Source: Sphingobacteriales bacterium 16-39-50
GTDB lineage: Bacteria; Bacteroidota; Bacteroidia; Sphingobacteriales; Sphingobacteriaceae
Direction of reading: 5' to 3'
NCBI GenBank assembly: GCA_002257025.1
Contig: NCHA01000010.1
Coordinates: forward strand, 1 to 64,000
Length of the DNA stretch: 64,000 nucleotides
Below, piece after piece: positions 53,101-62,488 of this stretch; positions within the stretch are counted from its first letter, which is position 1; every line of letters starts with the position of its first letter. Made by a program: the position numbers and the translations under genes. A model generated the notes under the pieces. The model had not been told where the DNA came from, ran no database searches, and saw only the letters and a program-made list of their open reading frames with translations.

Positions 53101-54063
53101 TTATTTAAAAAGGGAGTCGACAAACTCTTTCTTATTAAATAATTGCAGATGATCTATTCCTTCACCCACACCGATGTATTTCACCGGAATTTTAAACTGA
53201 TCAGATATCCCGATCACGACCCCGCCTTTTGCTGTGCCGTCTAATTTGGTTAGTGCTAATGCGTTTACTTCAGTTGCCTGGGTAAATTGCTTGCATTGCT
53301 CAATTGCATTTTGTCCGGTGGAGGCATCCAGTACAAGAAGGATCTCATGCGGAGCTCCCGGTACGATTTTCTGCATCACCTGTTTGATCTTGGTTAACTC
53401 ATTCATCAGAGCAACCTTGTTATGCAGGCGGCCGGCTGTATCAATAATTGCTACATCATCACCATTGGCAACTGCTGATTGGAGAGTATCAAATGCAACA
53501 GAAGCTGGGTCTGAACCCATTGGCTGAGCAACGATCCGTACATTTACCCGTTCTGCCCAGAGTTTTAGCTGATCTACAGCAGCTGCCCTGAAAGTATCTG
53601 CTGCACCCAAAACAACCTTGTTCCCGGCAATTTTCAATTTATGCGCCAGTTTACCAATAGTTGTGGTCTTGCCAACACCATTTACCCCAACAACCATGAT
53701 TACATAGGGTTTATGATCACCGTATTCAAAATTTCTAAAATCGTTGCTGTTGTTCTCCGATAAAAGGCTTTGAATTTCAGAACGTAAAAGTTCATTCAAC
53801 TCCGAAGTATTAATGTATTTGTCGCGGGCTACGCGAGCCTGGATCCGATCAATGATCTTTAAGGTAGTTTGAACACCCACATCCGAGTTAACCATAATTT
53901 CTTCAAGTTCATCGAGCACATCATCGTCAACGGTCGATTTCCCGACAACGGCCTTAGTAATCTTCGTGAAAAGGCCTTCTTTGGTCTTTTCCAGACTTTT
54001 GTCCAGTTCTACCTGTTCCTGTATGTTGCTTTCTTTCTTCTTGAAAAAATCAAATAATCCCAT
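53101..54063 (-). CDS. ftsY: Signal recognition particle receptor FtsY
   Basis: GTPase that receives SRP-ribosome complexes at the membrane. This is the short form (320 residues): a small acidic/basic head and then the NG domain. G1 GVNGVGKTTTIGKLA starts at 126, followed by DTFRAAAVDQL, DTAGRLHN, TKLDGTAKGG. No long A domain, as usual in Bacteroidota. It follows DUF4295 on the same strand but a terminator-like hairpin separates them. Confidence 0.97.
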   Translation of the reverse strand: MGLFDFFKKKESNIQEQVELDKSLEKTKEGLFTKITKAVVGKSTVDDDVLDELEEIMVNSDVGVQTTLKIIDRIQARVARDKYINTSELNELLRSEIQSLLSENNSNDFRNFEYGDHKPYVIMVVGVNGVGKTTTIGKLAHKLKIAGNKVVLGAADTFRAAAVDQLKLWAERVNVRIVAQPMGSDPASVAFDTLQSAVANGDDVAIIDTAGRLHNKVALMNELTKIKQVMQKIVPGAPHEILLVLDASTGQNAIEQCKQFTQATEVNALALTKLDGTAKGGVVIGISDQFKIPVKYIGVGEGIDHLQLFNKKEFVDSLFK

Positions 54064-54111
54064 GGTGCCAAATTTAAGAAATCTGCCGGGGCGGATAACA
54101 ATGATATAATG

Positions 54112-54146
54112 AAAAAAGCCACCCGGCGATTATACGCGGGCGGCTT
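54112..54146 (-). terminator. Terminator after the ribosomal protein block
   Basis: On the minus strand AAGCCGCCCG pairs with the later CGGGTGGCTT (with one G-T) and is followed by a run of T residues. It lies between DUF4295 and ftsY, so it ends the rpmB-rpmG-DUF4295 transcript or attenuates into ftsY. Confidence 0.75.
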
Positions 54147-54167
54147 CTGTTTAATACAATGTGAAAA

Positions 54168-54335
54168 TTACTTAGAGGTATTAATTCCTGCAATAGCGTC
54201 TTTCACGTGATCGTTATGAACGATAATTTCTTTGAATGAGTAAGCACCGGTTTTTGGCGACTTATTCATTGTGATAACTTTTGAATATTCTTTACCAGCA
54301 CCTGTCTTCAGGGTTGCAACTACTTTCTTTGCCAT
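54168..54335 (-). CDS. DUF4295 small basic protein
   Basis: A 55-residue basic protein, starting ATG at 54335 (MAKKVVATLKTGAGKEYSKV...) and ending in SK-stop. It is rich in Lys and has KSPKTGAYSFKEIIVHNDHVKD, the DUF4295 pattern. In Bacteroidota this gene sits next to rpmG and rpmB, so a ribosome-associated role is likely, though not shown by the sequence. The AKK head resembles ribosomal proteins. Confidence 0.9.
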   Translation of the reverse strand: MAKKVVATLKTGAGKEYSKVITMNKSPKTGAYSFKEIIVHNDHVKDAIAGINTSK

Positions 54336-54420
54336 TTCTGTATGTTATTTGAGTTGTAGTGTAGGTTTTAAGTTGTAGATTTTAAGTTTTTCAATACTTA
54401 TAAATACCACTTATAACTTA

Positions 54421-54603
54421 TTACTTAATTTCTTTATGAACAGTTACTTTTCTTAGAACAGGATTGAATTTCTTTAATTCCAAACGCTCTGTAGTGTTCT
54501 TTTTATTCTTGGTGGTTACGTAACGAGACATTCCAGCCATGCCACTTTCCTTATGCTCGGTACATTCTAAAATAACCTGAACTCTGTTGCCTTTCTTAGC
54601 CAT
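54421..54603 (-). CDS. rpmG: 50S ribosomal protein L33
   Basis: A 60-residue large-subunit protein. [18 protein letters not shown] and [14 protein letters not shown] followed by [21 protein letters not shown] is the L33 pattern. Only one Cys is present, so it is a zinc-free (C-minus) form. It lies between rpmB and DUF4295 with short AT-rich spacers. Confidence 0.97.
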   Translation of the reverse strand: MAKKGNRVQVILECTEHKESGMAGMSRYVTTKNKKNTTERLELKKFNPVLRKVTVHKEIK

Positions 54604-54697
54604 TATATTATCTTTTAAAGTTGTAAGTTGTAAGTTATAAGTTGTAAGTTTTGGGCGATATACTGCTTAAAACTTATGACTTAATACTTATAACTCC

Positions 54698-54931
54698 TTA
54701 TATATATCCTTTTTTAAGGAATTTGTTAATTACAGCAGTGATGCCATTTTTACTGATGGTTTTGATCGCTGAAGTAGAAACTTTCAACGTGATCCATCTG
54801 TCTTCTTCTGGGATGTAAAACTTTTTTACATGCAGGTTAGGATAAAATTTACGTTTGGTTTTTACGTTTGAGTTAGAAACGTTGAAACCGTTCATCGCCA
54901 TTTTTCCTGTTAAATCACAAATTCTCGACAT
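54698..54931 (-). CDS. rpmB: 50S ribosomal protein L28
   Basis: A 77-residue large-subunit protein with MSRICDLTGK, GFNVSNSNVKTKRKFYPNLH and the closing GITAVINKFLKKGYI, typical of L28. It is the first gene of the rpmB-rpmG-DUF4295 block. A 225-base gap separates it from divergent acs. Confidence 0.98.
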   Translation of the reverse strand: MSRICDLTGKMAMNGFNVSNSNVKTKRKFYPNLHVKKFYIPEEDRWITLKVSTSAIKTISKNGITAVINKFLKKGYI

Positions 54932-55156
54932 GACTATAAGTGTATCTATTATTTAAATTCAAATCTTTAAAGAGTTTGCAAATATCGGGAGAAAAAATCA
55001 GATACGCAATACTTTGTCAATAAATTTAGACTTTCCTTTTAAAAGCATCCCGGCATCCGGCATTAATGTAATTTTTTTGCATCTATATTAGGCTAACAGG
55101 TCTGAATATGATATAATTGTACTCTGATATTTAATTTACCGAACAACAATAAAAAA

Positions 55157-57070
55157 ATGAATCTTCGTATTAATTCCTTTGACGATTACAAACGCGTTTA
55201 TGACTACAGTGTAGCAGAACCAGAGAATTTCTGGGCTGAGGTGGCCGATACCTTTTACTGGCAGAAAAAATGGGACAGAGTTCTTGATTGGAACTTCACA
55301 GAACCTAATGTGAAATGGTTTAGTGGTGCTAAGTTAAACATAACGGAGAATTGCCTCGATCGTCATCTTGAGAATAGTGCAGATAAAATTGCAATGCTTT
55401 GGGAGCCGAATGATCCTGAAGAACATTACAGATCATTTACCTATAAAGAACTGCATTTTAAAGTTGTTCAGTTTGCAAATGCACTGAAGAATAATGGTGC
55501 AAAAAAGGGCGACCGTATTTGCATTTATATGCCTATGGTTCCTGAACTTGCGATTGCAGTACTGGCTTGTGCACGTATTGGTGCAATTCACTCAGTAGTA
55601 TTCGGAGGATTTTCTGCCCAGTCGATTGCTGATCGTATCAATGATGCCCAGTGTAATCTGGTCATAACTGCTGATGGTGGTTTTAGAGGAAATAAGGATA
55701 TTCCGCTTAAAAATATAATTGATGATGCCATTGTACAGTGTACATCGGTTCAGAGAATAATTGTTTTAACCCGTACCCGTACTCCGGTATCTATGATCAA
55801 AGGACGTGATGTATGGTGGGAAGATGAGATTAAAAAAGTCGAAACTCAGGGTAATCCTGCATGTCCGGCTGAGCCGATGGATGCTGAAGATCCTTTGTTC
55901 ATATTGTATACTTCCGGTTCAACCGGTAAACCTAAAGGTGTTGTTCATACCTGCGGAGGTTATATGGTTTATACCGGATATACCTTCAGAACTGTATTCC
56001 AGTACCAGCCGGGTGAAGTTCATTTCTGTACTGCAGATATTGGCTGGATTACCGGTCACTCCTATATCGTTTACGGACCATTATCTCAAGGGGCAACAAC
56101 CCTGATGTTCGAAGGTGTTCCAACCTGGCCAGATGCAGGTCGTTTCTGGGATGTAGTAGATAAATACAAAGTTAATATCCTTTACACCGCTCCAACTGCG
56201 ATTCGCTCTCTGATGAGTTTTGGTGATGAACCTCTAAAAGGAAAAGATCTGAGCTCGCTGACCAAGCTTGGTTCAGTGGGTGAGCCTATAAATGAGGAAG
56301 CATGGCACTGGTATAATGATAAGATCGGAAAAGGAAAATGTCCGATTGTTGATACCTGGTGGCAGACCGAAAATAGCGGTATTCTGATCTCAGCAATTGC
56401 AGGCATTACTCCAACAAAGCCTGGATATGCTACACTGCCTTTACCGGGAGTTCAGCCTTGCCTTGTGGATGAGCAGGGTGTTGAATTAACTGGTAATGAT
56501 GTTAGCGGAAACTTATGTATCAAATTCCCATGGCCGGGAATTATCCGTACAACCTATGGAGATCATGAGCGCTGTCGTCTGACCTATTTCTCTACTTACA
56601 AGAATATGTATTTTACCGGTGACGGCTGTTTGAGAGATGAAGACGGATATTACCGCATTACCGGCAGGGTAGATGATGTTATCAATGTATCCGGTCACCG
56701 TATAGGTACTGCGGAAGTTGAAAATGCTATTAATATGCACGCAGATGTTGTGGAAAGTGCTGTTGTGGGTTATCCTCATGATATCAAGGGGCAGGGAATT
56801 TATGCCTATGTTATTCTTGGAACTTCTACACATGATCATGATCTGACCAGAAGGGATATTCTTCAAACTGTGGCCCGTATCATCGGCGCAATCGCTAAAC
56901 CAGATAAGGTTCAGTTTGTGTCAGGACTGCCGAAAACAAGATCAGGTAAGATCATGCGCAGAATCCTTAGAAAAATTGCTGAAGGTGAAACTTCAAATCT
57001 AGGAGATACTTCAACCCTCCTTGATCCTTCCGTTGTAGAAGAAATCAAGAATGGCGCTGCAGGTCTGTAA
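55157..57070 (+). CDS. acs: Acetyl-CoA synthetase
   Basis: AMP-forming ligase turning acetate to acetyl-CoA. Of 637 residues, the adenylate-forming motif YTSGSTGKPKG lies near 254-264, followed by WITGHSYIVYGPL and WWQTENSGI. The hinge region GDGCLRDEDGYYRITGRVDDVINVSGHRIGTAE is complete, and the acetylatable catalytic Lys598 is in TRSGKIMRR. The length is near the usual 640-650. It has its own promoter region, divergent from rpmB, and is followed by a terminator-like hairpin. Confidence 0.97.
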   Translation: MNLRINSFDDYKRVYDYSVAEPENFWAEVADTFYWQKKWDRVLDWNFTEPNVKWFSGAKLNITENCLDRHLENSADKIAMLWEPNDPEEHYRSFTYKELHFKVVQFANALKNNGAKKGDRICIYMPMVPELAIAVLACARIGAIHSVVFGGFSAQSIADRINDAQCNLVITADGGFRGNKDIPLKNIIDDAIVQCTSVQRIIVLTRTRTPVSMIKGRDVWWEDEIKKVETQGNPACPAEPMDAEDPLFILYTSGSTGKPKGVVHTCGGYMVYTGYTFRTVFQYQPGEVHFCTADIGWITGHSYIVYGPLSQGATTLMFEGVPTWPDAGRFWDVVDKYKVNILYTAPTAIRSLMSFGDEPLKGKDLSSLTKLGSVGEPINEEAWHWYNDKIGKGKCPIVDTWWQTENSGILISAIAGITPTKPGYATLPLPGVQPCLVDEQGVELTGNDVSGNLCIKFPWPGIIRTTYGDHERCRLTYFSTYKNMYFTGDGCLRDEDGYYRITGRVDDVINVSGHRIGTAEVENAINMHADVVESAVVGYPHDIKGQGIYAYVILGTSTHDHDLTRRDILQTVARIIGAIAKPDKVQFVSGLPKTRSGKIMRRILRKIAEGETSNLGDTSTLLDPSVVEEIKNGAAGL

Positions 57071-57118
57071 GAAAGTATATTAAATACCTGGTGCTAATAC
57101 CTAGCACAACAAATCATA

Positions 57119-57150
57119 AAAAAGCCCTGCTGATTAATCGGCAGGGCTTT
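57119..57150 (+). terminator. Hairpin after acs
   Basis: Perfect 10-bp stem AAAGCCCTGC / GCAGGGCTTT, extendable through the loop (GCTGAT / ATCGGC with one wobble). A short T/C-rich tract follows. It ends the acs transcript. Confidence 0.75.
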
Positions 57151-57252
57151 CTGCTTTCTCCACCTTTGGCTGGTTTTATCACCAACCAATCGCTGGTATC
57201 TATGCAATCATTCAACACTAGAGGCACCGGAAAATTTCGTAATTTAGCTTCG

Positions 57253-58026
57253 ATGAAAAAAACTAAACCCACCATACTTGTCGTAAACGATGATGGAATT
57301 ACAGCTCCAGGTATAAAGGCTCTGATTGAAGTAATGCAAGGCATTGGAAATGTTGTTGTTGTTGCTCCTGACGGACCACAGTCGGGCACAGGTCATGCCA
57401 TCACCATAGCCAAACCCTTGCGTTTGGATAAGGTAGAATTGTACGAAGGTGTTGAGATGTACAAATGCTCAGGGACTCCTGTTGATTGCGTTAAGCTGGC
57501 AGTCAATAAGGTGTTTAAAGGTAAAAAACCTGATCTCTGCGTGTCAGGAATTAACCATGGATTGAACAACTCAATCAATGTGCTTTATTCCGGAACCATG
57601 TCGGCAGCAGTTGAAGGTGCAATTGAAAGTATACCTTCCATTGGTTTCTCTCTCGACGATTTTGGTCATGATGCTGACTTCAGCCATTGCAAAAGATATA
57701 TTGAGAAAATAACTAATCAGGTTTTGAAGAATGGCCTTGGTTTAGGGACTTTACTGAATGTTAATTTCCCCCGTGGTGCAGATATTAAAGGAATCAAAAT
57801 ATGCAGGCAGGCCAATGCTAAATGGGCCGAAGAGTTTGATGAGCGTACCGACCCGAACAGACGCAGTTATTACTGGCTAACCGGCGTGTTCCAGAATAAT
57901 GATCATGGTGAAGATACTGATGTATGGGCACTTGATCATGGTTTTGTATCGGTTGTTCCGGTGCAGTTTGATATGACGGCTCATCATGCTATTCCGATTC
58001 TGAATACCTGGGATTTGGAGATGTGA
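57253..58026 (+). CDS. surE: 5'/3'-nucleotidase SurE
   Basis: Metal-dependent survival-protein nucleotidase. Starting at ATG 57253 gives 257 residues with KPTILVVNDDGITAPGI at once; D13-D14 bind the metal. A longer frame runs 162 bases further up but crosses the acs terminator and is not conserved-looking, so the internal ATG is chosen. Other blocks are GPQSGTGHAITI, CSGTPVDCVKLAV and SGINHGLNNSINVLYSGTMSAAVEGA. The 143-base gap before lpxB holds tandem GAGATATGAGAT-like words. Confidence 0.96.
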   Translation: MKKTKPTILVVNDDGITAPGIKALIEVMQGIGNVVVVAPDGPQSGTGHAITIAKPLRLDKVELYEGVEMYKCSGTPVDCVKLAVNKVFKGKKPDLCVSGINHGLNNSINVLYSGTMSAAVEGAIESIPSIGFSLDDFGHDADFSHCKRYIEKITNQVLKNGLGLGTLLNVNFPRGADIKGIKICRQANAKWAEEFDERTDPNRRSYYWLTGVFQNNDHGEDTDVWALDHGFVSVVPVQFDMTAHHAIPILNTWDLEM

Positions 58027-58070
58027 AGGGTTGGATGTGAGATGTGAGATATGAGATATGAGATGTGAGA
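58026..58070. repeat. Short tandem GATGTGA/GATATGA repeat
   Basis: Successive GATGTGAGAT and ATATGAGAT words directly after the surE stop; low-complexity non-coding sequence like that after the MFS gene. Confidence 0.6.
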
Positions 58071-58169
58071 ATAGAATTCGTCTTAACACATGGCTGGGCA
58101 TAAATCAATTAGCTACATTTATCTTAAATTGATTCTGTTGAGTTTATTTATTAATAACGATACCCATTC

Positions 58170-59279
58170 ATGAAGTATTACCTTATAGCCGGTGAAGCTT
58201 CTGGCGATCTGCATGGATCAAACCTGATGAAAGCGCTTAAACTGAAAGATCCAAAAGCGGAATTCAGGTATTTTGGTGGCGATCTGATGATGGCCGTATC
58301 TCCCGGATTAGCCATGCACTATTCAGAAATGGCTTTTATGGGCTTTGTTGAGGTGATTGCCAATTTGAATTCGATCTTCAAAAACATTAAAACGGCAAAG
58401 CAGGATATTCTTGCGTTTCAGCCTGATGTGGTCATTCTGATCGACTTTCCCGGCTTCAATATGAAAATTGCCGATTTTGCTAAAGAAAAAGGATTCAAAG
58501 TCTTTTACTATATCTCACCAAAAGTTTGGGCATGGAATCAGAAGCGGGTTTTGAAGATTAAAAAATTTGTTGACCGCATGTTCTGTATTCTGCCCTTTGA
58601 GGTTGAATTCTATAAAAAATGGGGAATGGATGTTGATTATGTAGGTAATCCGATATTGGATGCAATAGTCTCCAATCCCCCTGATGAATTATTTAAGATT
58701 ACCCATAATCTGGATGTCAGGCCAATTATTGCGCTCCTCCCGGGTAGCAGAAAGCAGGAACTTGAAAAGGTCTTGCCTGAAATGGTCAGAACAGCAGATC
58801 GTTTTCCGGAATATCAGTTTGTAATTGCCGGTGCGCCCTCATTTAGTGAAGATGACTATTCAGCTTATCTGGAAGGAAGAAAAATAGCTGTAATTTTTAA
58901 TGCGACCTATAATCTGTTGCTTAATTCAAAGGCAGCAATTGTCACATCAGGTACAGCAACTCTGGAAACAGCTCTCCTGAAAATCCCACAGGTGGTTGTT
59001 TATAAAGGTAATCCGGTATCGATCGCAATCGCCCGCATGCTGGTTAAGATTAAATATATCTCCCTGGTTAATCTGGTCATGGATCAGACTATTGTAAAGG
59101 AACTGATCCAGGAAGATTGTACTAGCAGGATAATCGCGGATGAACTCGATTTGATTCTCAATGATCCACTCTATCGCACCGAAATGCTGATCAATTATGA
59201 TGAACTGGCCATTCGTATGGGCGAGCCGGGGGCTTCTGGCAGGGCAGCGGCACTCATGTTTGCCTATCTGAATACCTGA
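58170..59279 (+). CDS. lpxB: Lipid-A-disaccharide synthase
   Basis: Glycosyltransferase joining lipid X and UDP-diacyl-GlcN to form the lipid A disaccharide, at the inner membrane. The 369 residues are usual. LIAGEASGDLHGSNLMKAL begins at residue 5, and YYISPKVWAWNQKRVLKIK, ALLPGSRKQELEKVLP and TSGTATLETALLKIPQVVVYKGNP are diagnostic. With surE in front this is a common Bacteroidota pair. Confidence 0.97.
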   Translation: MKYYLIAGEASGDLHGSNLMKALKLKDPKAEFRYFGGDLMMAVSPGLAMHYSEMAFMGFVEVIANLNSIFKNIKTAKQDILAFQPDVVILIDFPGFNMKIADFAKEKGFKVFYYISPKVWAWNQKRVLKIKKFVDRMFCILPFEVEFYKKWGMDVDYVGNPILDAIVSNPPDELFKITHNLDVRPIIALLPGSRKQELEKVLPEMVRTADRFPEYQFVIAGAPSFSEDDYSAYLEGRKIAVIFNATYNLLLNSKAAIVTSGTATLETALLKIPQVVVYKGNPVSIAIARMLVKIKYISLVNLVMDQTIVKELIQEDCTSRIIADELDLILNDPLYRTEMLINYDELAIRMGEPGASGRAAALMFAYLNT

Positions 59280-59475
59280 TCAATCCTTAATCTTTATTCC
59301 GTTCTTGTTCCCATAAAAAAAAATATTTCCGGAACACAACCAAAGCACTGTTTTTTCAGTATGTACTATATTGATAATTAGATAGTAAAGGATAGAATAA
59401 TCTTCTTAAATTAAATGTTTATTTCCGGGAAAATTCCGGGAAAACTTTCGTCATTTCTTTTTTTTATGATTTAAT

Positions 59476-61158
59476 ATGTTTCGGAGGCTGCTGTTGCTTT
59501 TCTTGCTAGGCTTTGCTGCAGATCGCAGTATTGCCCAGTTAGTTACAGAATGTCCACAAAACATCGGTTTTGAAAATGGCAGTTTTCAAAACTGGGATTG
59601 TTATATCGGCGAAATTTCAGGCACCGGCGAACGATTCCCCGATGCGGTCAGGCCACCGCGGGTATCTTTGAATTTTTCAGGCCCGGTTCCGGGACAACAT
59701 TCACTATTCAGAAAAGGCTCAGGCAGGGATACTTATGGAGAGTTCTCTCTTGATGCTCCCAACGGTAGTGATTATGTGGTTCAATTAGGAAATGACCTTA
59801 CCGGCAGGGGAGTAGACCGTATTAGCTATACAATCAATGTCCCGGCAAATGTAGAATCTTATTCGATTATATTCAGCTACGCAGTGGTATTTCAGAATCC
59901 TGGCCATGAACCTGATGAGCAGCCTAAATTTACTGCCCGGGTTTTTGATCCCATGTCGGATAGTTCAACCGATTGCGGATCTTTTGAGTTTGTATCCTCG
60001 GGGGGATTACCCGGATTTCAGCCTTCAGACCGGGATTCGAGGGTATTATATAAGGATTGGGCGCCGGTACTCGTTAATTTATCAAGCTATCTTGGCCGTA
60101 CCATTCGTCTGGAGTTTACAGCCTACGACTGCTCCAGAGGCGGTCATTTTGGATATGCTTATATCGATTTTAATGAGAATTGTTCCATCCCGGTTACAGG
60201 TAATATAACCTGTCCTGAAACCAATTCGATTACACTTAAAGCACTTACGGGTTTTTTTGGTTACCGCTGGTTTAACGCAGAGACAAAGGAAGATCTGGGT
60301 AAGAGCGATAGTCTGGTAATCTCTCCTGTACCTGCAGTGGGTACAAAAATAGGTATTGAACTTGTTCCGTATCCGGGACTGGGATGTACTCAAACACTGT
60401 ACACAGTAATAAACGGAATGGATATGAATATTCGTGATCCTGTCCCGCGATGTATCAGTGTTGATCTTACGGATATTTCTTTAAAGGTGGGAAACAGTTC
60501 CGACCTGACTTATTCTTACTGGAGAAATAGTCAGGCAACTATTCCATTGCCCAATCCCAGCAGAGTTGCTGTGAGTGGGGTGTATTATGTCAAAGGCATG
60601 AGTTCTTCGGGTTGCATCAGAATATTGCCTACCCGTGTCACCATTGTACAGGTGCCCAGGGTTATCTTAAACCGGGTACTACAGGCAGATTATCCTGAAA
60701 CAATTGATTTGACTAAAGCATATACGCCTGCACCTGATCTAACCTACAGTTATTGGATGGATAGTGAAACCACAATTCCACTCCGTGATCCGGATAGAAT
60801 ATATAAAAGTGGAACCTATTATATAAAAAGCACTAGTAATGGTGGCTGTGTCAGTGTTACCCCTGCACCAGTAGAGATATTCGTACCCGAAATGGCTATA
60901 CCGAATATTTTTACTCCAAATGGGGATAAGGTTAATGATGAACTAACTGTATTATTGAATGAAGAAATAAAAGTTAAAAGTTTCAGGATATTTAACCGCT
61001 GGGGGGATGTGGTTTTTACTACTCCGGATATCGAAAATTACTGGACCGGAATTAAGGAGAGTATACAGGTTCCTACCGGAGTTTATTACTGGGTTTTTGA
61101 AGGGATCCGTAATTCAAAGCCGTATTCACGATCCGGATATGTTACCCTGGTAAGGTAA
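59476..61158 (+). CDS. Secreted protein with type IX secretion (type B) sorting domain
   Basis: A 560-residue exported protein. Signal peptide residues 1-20 (LLLLFLLGFAADRSIAQ). Residues about 25-235 form a jelly-roll-like beta domain (FENGSFQNWDCYIGEISG ... HFGYAYIDFNENC). Two copies of a short repeat follow, about 340-385 and 417-462, each with DLTYSYW..S..TIPL and SGxYYxKxxSxxGC. The tail IPNIFTPNGDKVNDELTV ... IFNRWGDVVF is the gliding-motility C-terminal (type B) sorting domain, so it should be exported through type IX secretion. The function of the front domain is unknown. T9SS core genes are not in the window. Confidence 0.9.
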   Translation: MFRRLLLLFLLGFAADRSIAQLVTECPQNIGFENGSFQNWDCYIGEISGTGERFPDAVRPPRVSLNFSGPVPGQHSLFRKGSGRDTYGEFSLDAPNGSDYVVQLGNDLTGRGVDRISYTINVPANVESYSIIFSYAVVFQNPGHEPDEQPKFTARVFDPMSDSSTDCGSFEFVSSGGLPGFQPSDRDSRVLYKDWAPVLVNLSSYLGRTIRLEFTAYDCSRGGHFGYAYIDFNENCSIPVTGNITCPETNSITLKALTGFFGYRWFNAETKEDLGKSDSLVISPVPAVGTKIGIELVPYPGLGCTQTLYTVINGMDMNIRDPVPRCISVDLTDISLKVGNSSDLTYSYWRNSQATIPLPNPSRVAVSGVYYVKGMSSSGCIRILPTRVTIVQVPRVILNRVLQADYPETIDLTKAYTPAPDLTYSYWMDSETTIPLRDPDRIYKSGTYYIKSTSNGGCVSVTPAPVEIFVPEMAIPNIFTPNGDKVNDELTVLLNEEIKVKSFRIFNRWGDVVFTTPDIENYWTGIKESIQVPTGVYYWVFEGIRNSKPYSRSGYVTLVR

Positions 61159-61214
61159 AAAAAGCCCTTTTCCTAAGTCTGAAGGAGTTTCAGGTATAGA
61201 AAAAGGGCTTTTTA
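61158..61214. terminator. Terminator between the type IX cargo and DUF2911 genes
   Basis: AAAAAGCCCTTTT near 61159-61171 pairs with AAAAGGGCTTTTT near 61200-61213 across a long loop; A- and T-runs on both sides fit convergent genes. Confidence 0.75.
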
Positions 61215-61217
61215 AAA

Positions 61218-61718
61218 TTATTTTACGTTGAAATTGATCTGATGATCGCCCCAGATCAAAGAAACAAGACCTGATTTTGCAATCTTAAAGGTCATGCGCT
61301 CAGTAAAACTCGCAGATTTAACCGGTTTTACGGTAAAACGCATCGCATCCTGTGCCTGATCGTACTCTGTACCCGACTGGTTCCATGACTTGTTGATCAT
61401 CACAGTCCATTGGTTTTCACCAGGAATGGTGTACAGACTGTATTTTCCTGCCGGAAGAGATTTTCCTTCAACCTTTACAGCTTTACTTACTTCAAAAACT
61501 GTAGCCTCATTGGCACCTGTTCTCCAAACTTTGCCATAGGTAGCTATTTCTTTACCAATGGTACGGCCTTTAACTCCAGGCTGACTGTAATCGATACTGA
61601 TTTTTACACCTGCGCTTGTAGTTTCCGAAACTTTAGCCGCCGGGCTTGGCCTTTGAGCACATGCAGTGAATCCGCTGAAAAGGCCTGTCATTAATAATAG
61701 AACAAATAGTTTTTTCAT
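61218..61718 (-). CDS. DUF2911 domain exported protein
   Basis: A 166-residue protein with a signal peptide ending near residue 22 (LLLMTGLFSGFTACAQ; an ACAQ cleavage region, with a Cys that could be lipidated). The body has SIDYSQPGVKGRTIG, VWRTGANEATVFEVSKAVKVEGK, LPAGKYSLYTIP and the late LIWGDHQINF pattern, the DUF2911 family found in secreted Bacteroidota proteins. Function unknown. Confidence 0.88.
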   Translation of the reverse strand: MKKLFVLLLMTGLFSGFTACAQRPSPAAKVSETTSAGVKISIDYSQPGVKGRTIGKEIATYGKVWRTGANEATVFEVSKAVKVEGKSLPAGKYSLYTIPGENQWTVMINKSWNQSGTEYDQAQDAMRFTVKPVKSASFTERMTFKIAKSGLVSLIWGDHQINFNVK

Positions 61719-61805
61719 GTTTAAGGGTTTTTAACAAATATAGATAAGGTAGCTTGTAATAATGAAATGGAATAATATTATTACAAAATTAGGAGATACT
61801 GCCTG

Positions 61806-61940
61806 AGCTAGGATTAATAGGATTGAAGGATTAATAGGATTGAAGGATTATGGGATTAAAGAGTGCTCAATTAACTGTATAATTTAATCATATAATCCTT
61901 TAATCCTCTAATCCTAGCTCCTCTAATCCTATTAATCCTA
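61806..61940. repeat. Tandem and inverted ATTAATAGGATTGAAGG words
   Basis: Direct repeats of TTAATAGGATTGAAGGA around 61811-61855 and inverted counterparts (CCTTTAATCCTCTAATCC, CCTATTAATCCTAAT) from 61897 on can fold into long hairpins. The right edge runs into the C-terminal codons of the cupin gene. Confidence 0.65.
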
Positions 61941-62381
61941 ATTCATTGACTTGATCTCGGTTAATATGATCTTAATATCTGTATCGCCAATATTCTCTAC
62001 ATAATGTTTGGCACCCTGGCCCGCCCATGATGAAGCACCTGTTTTAACCTCCGAAATTTTGGGTTCTCCATTTTCAGAATATACTTTGACTTTTCCACCT
62101 GAAACAACATAAGATGATCTTGGGGGATGAGTATGCCAGACATCCTTTTCTCCGGGCTTTACTGAATATTCTACAACTCTTACGTGTTCATTTTCCATGA
62201 GCACTCTGGCTTGATTTGGAGATGTTTGTACAATATCAATGTTAACCGTGTCGGTTGCTTTCTGTGTTGAGGCAACAGTGTCTTTTGTGTCGCCTTCCAT
62301 TTTACTTGAATCGTTTGTCGTGCCCTGATTACAAGCATATAAACCAGTCCCAAGCAATAATAAAATAATAATTCTTTTCAT
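61938..62381 (-). CDS. Cupin-domain lipoprotein
   Basis: A 147-residue protein with a lipoprotein signal (residues 1-17, IIILLLLGTGLYAC, with the Cys as lipidation site) and a Ser/Thr/Asp linker. Residues about 55-147 form a cupin barrel: VVEYSVKPGEKDVWHTHPPRSSYVVSGGKVKVYSENGEP, with His residues at a probable metal site. Its ligand is unknown. Transcribed alone. Confidence 0.85.
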   Translation of the reverse strand: MKRIIILLLLGTGLYACNQGTTNDSSKMEGDTKDTVASTQKATDTVNIDIVQTSPNQARVLMENEHVRVVEYSVKPGEKDVWHTHPPRSSYVVSGGKVKVYSENGEPKISEVKTGASSWAGQGAKHYVENIGDTDIKIILTEIKSMN

Positions 62382-62488
62382 CTGAATATAAATCGTTTAT
62401 GATAATTAATAAAAAATCACTTATGCTTTTTAGAAATCAAGAATACATTTCTTCTTCCTATTTCCCATTCCCTATTTCCAATTCCCCT

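Noticed and set aside
54198..54215. TTTCACGTGA core as a parS site
   Set aside because: Only about 11 of 16 positions of the canonical parS fit, and it lies inside the DUF4295 gene, 13 kb from parAB.
57091..57252. Longer surE start
   Set aside because: The extension overlaps the acs terminator hairpin and has no conserved pattern; ATG 57253 gives the canonical N-terminus.
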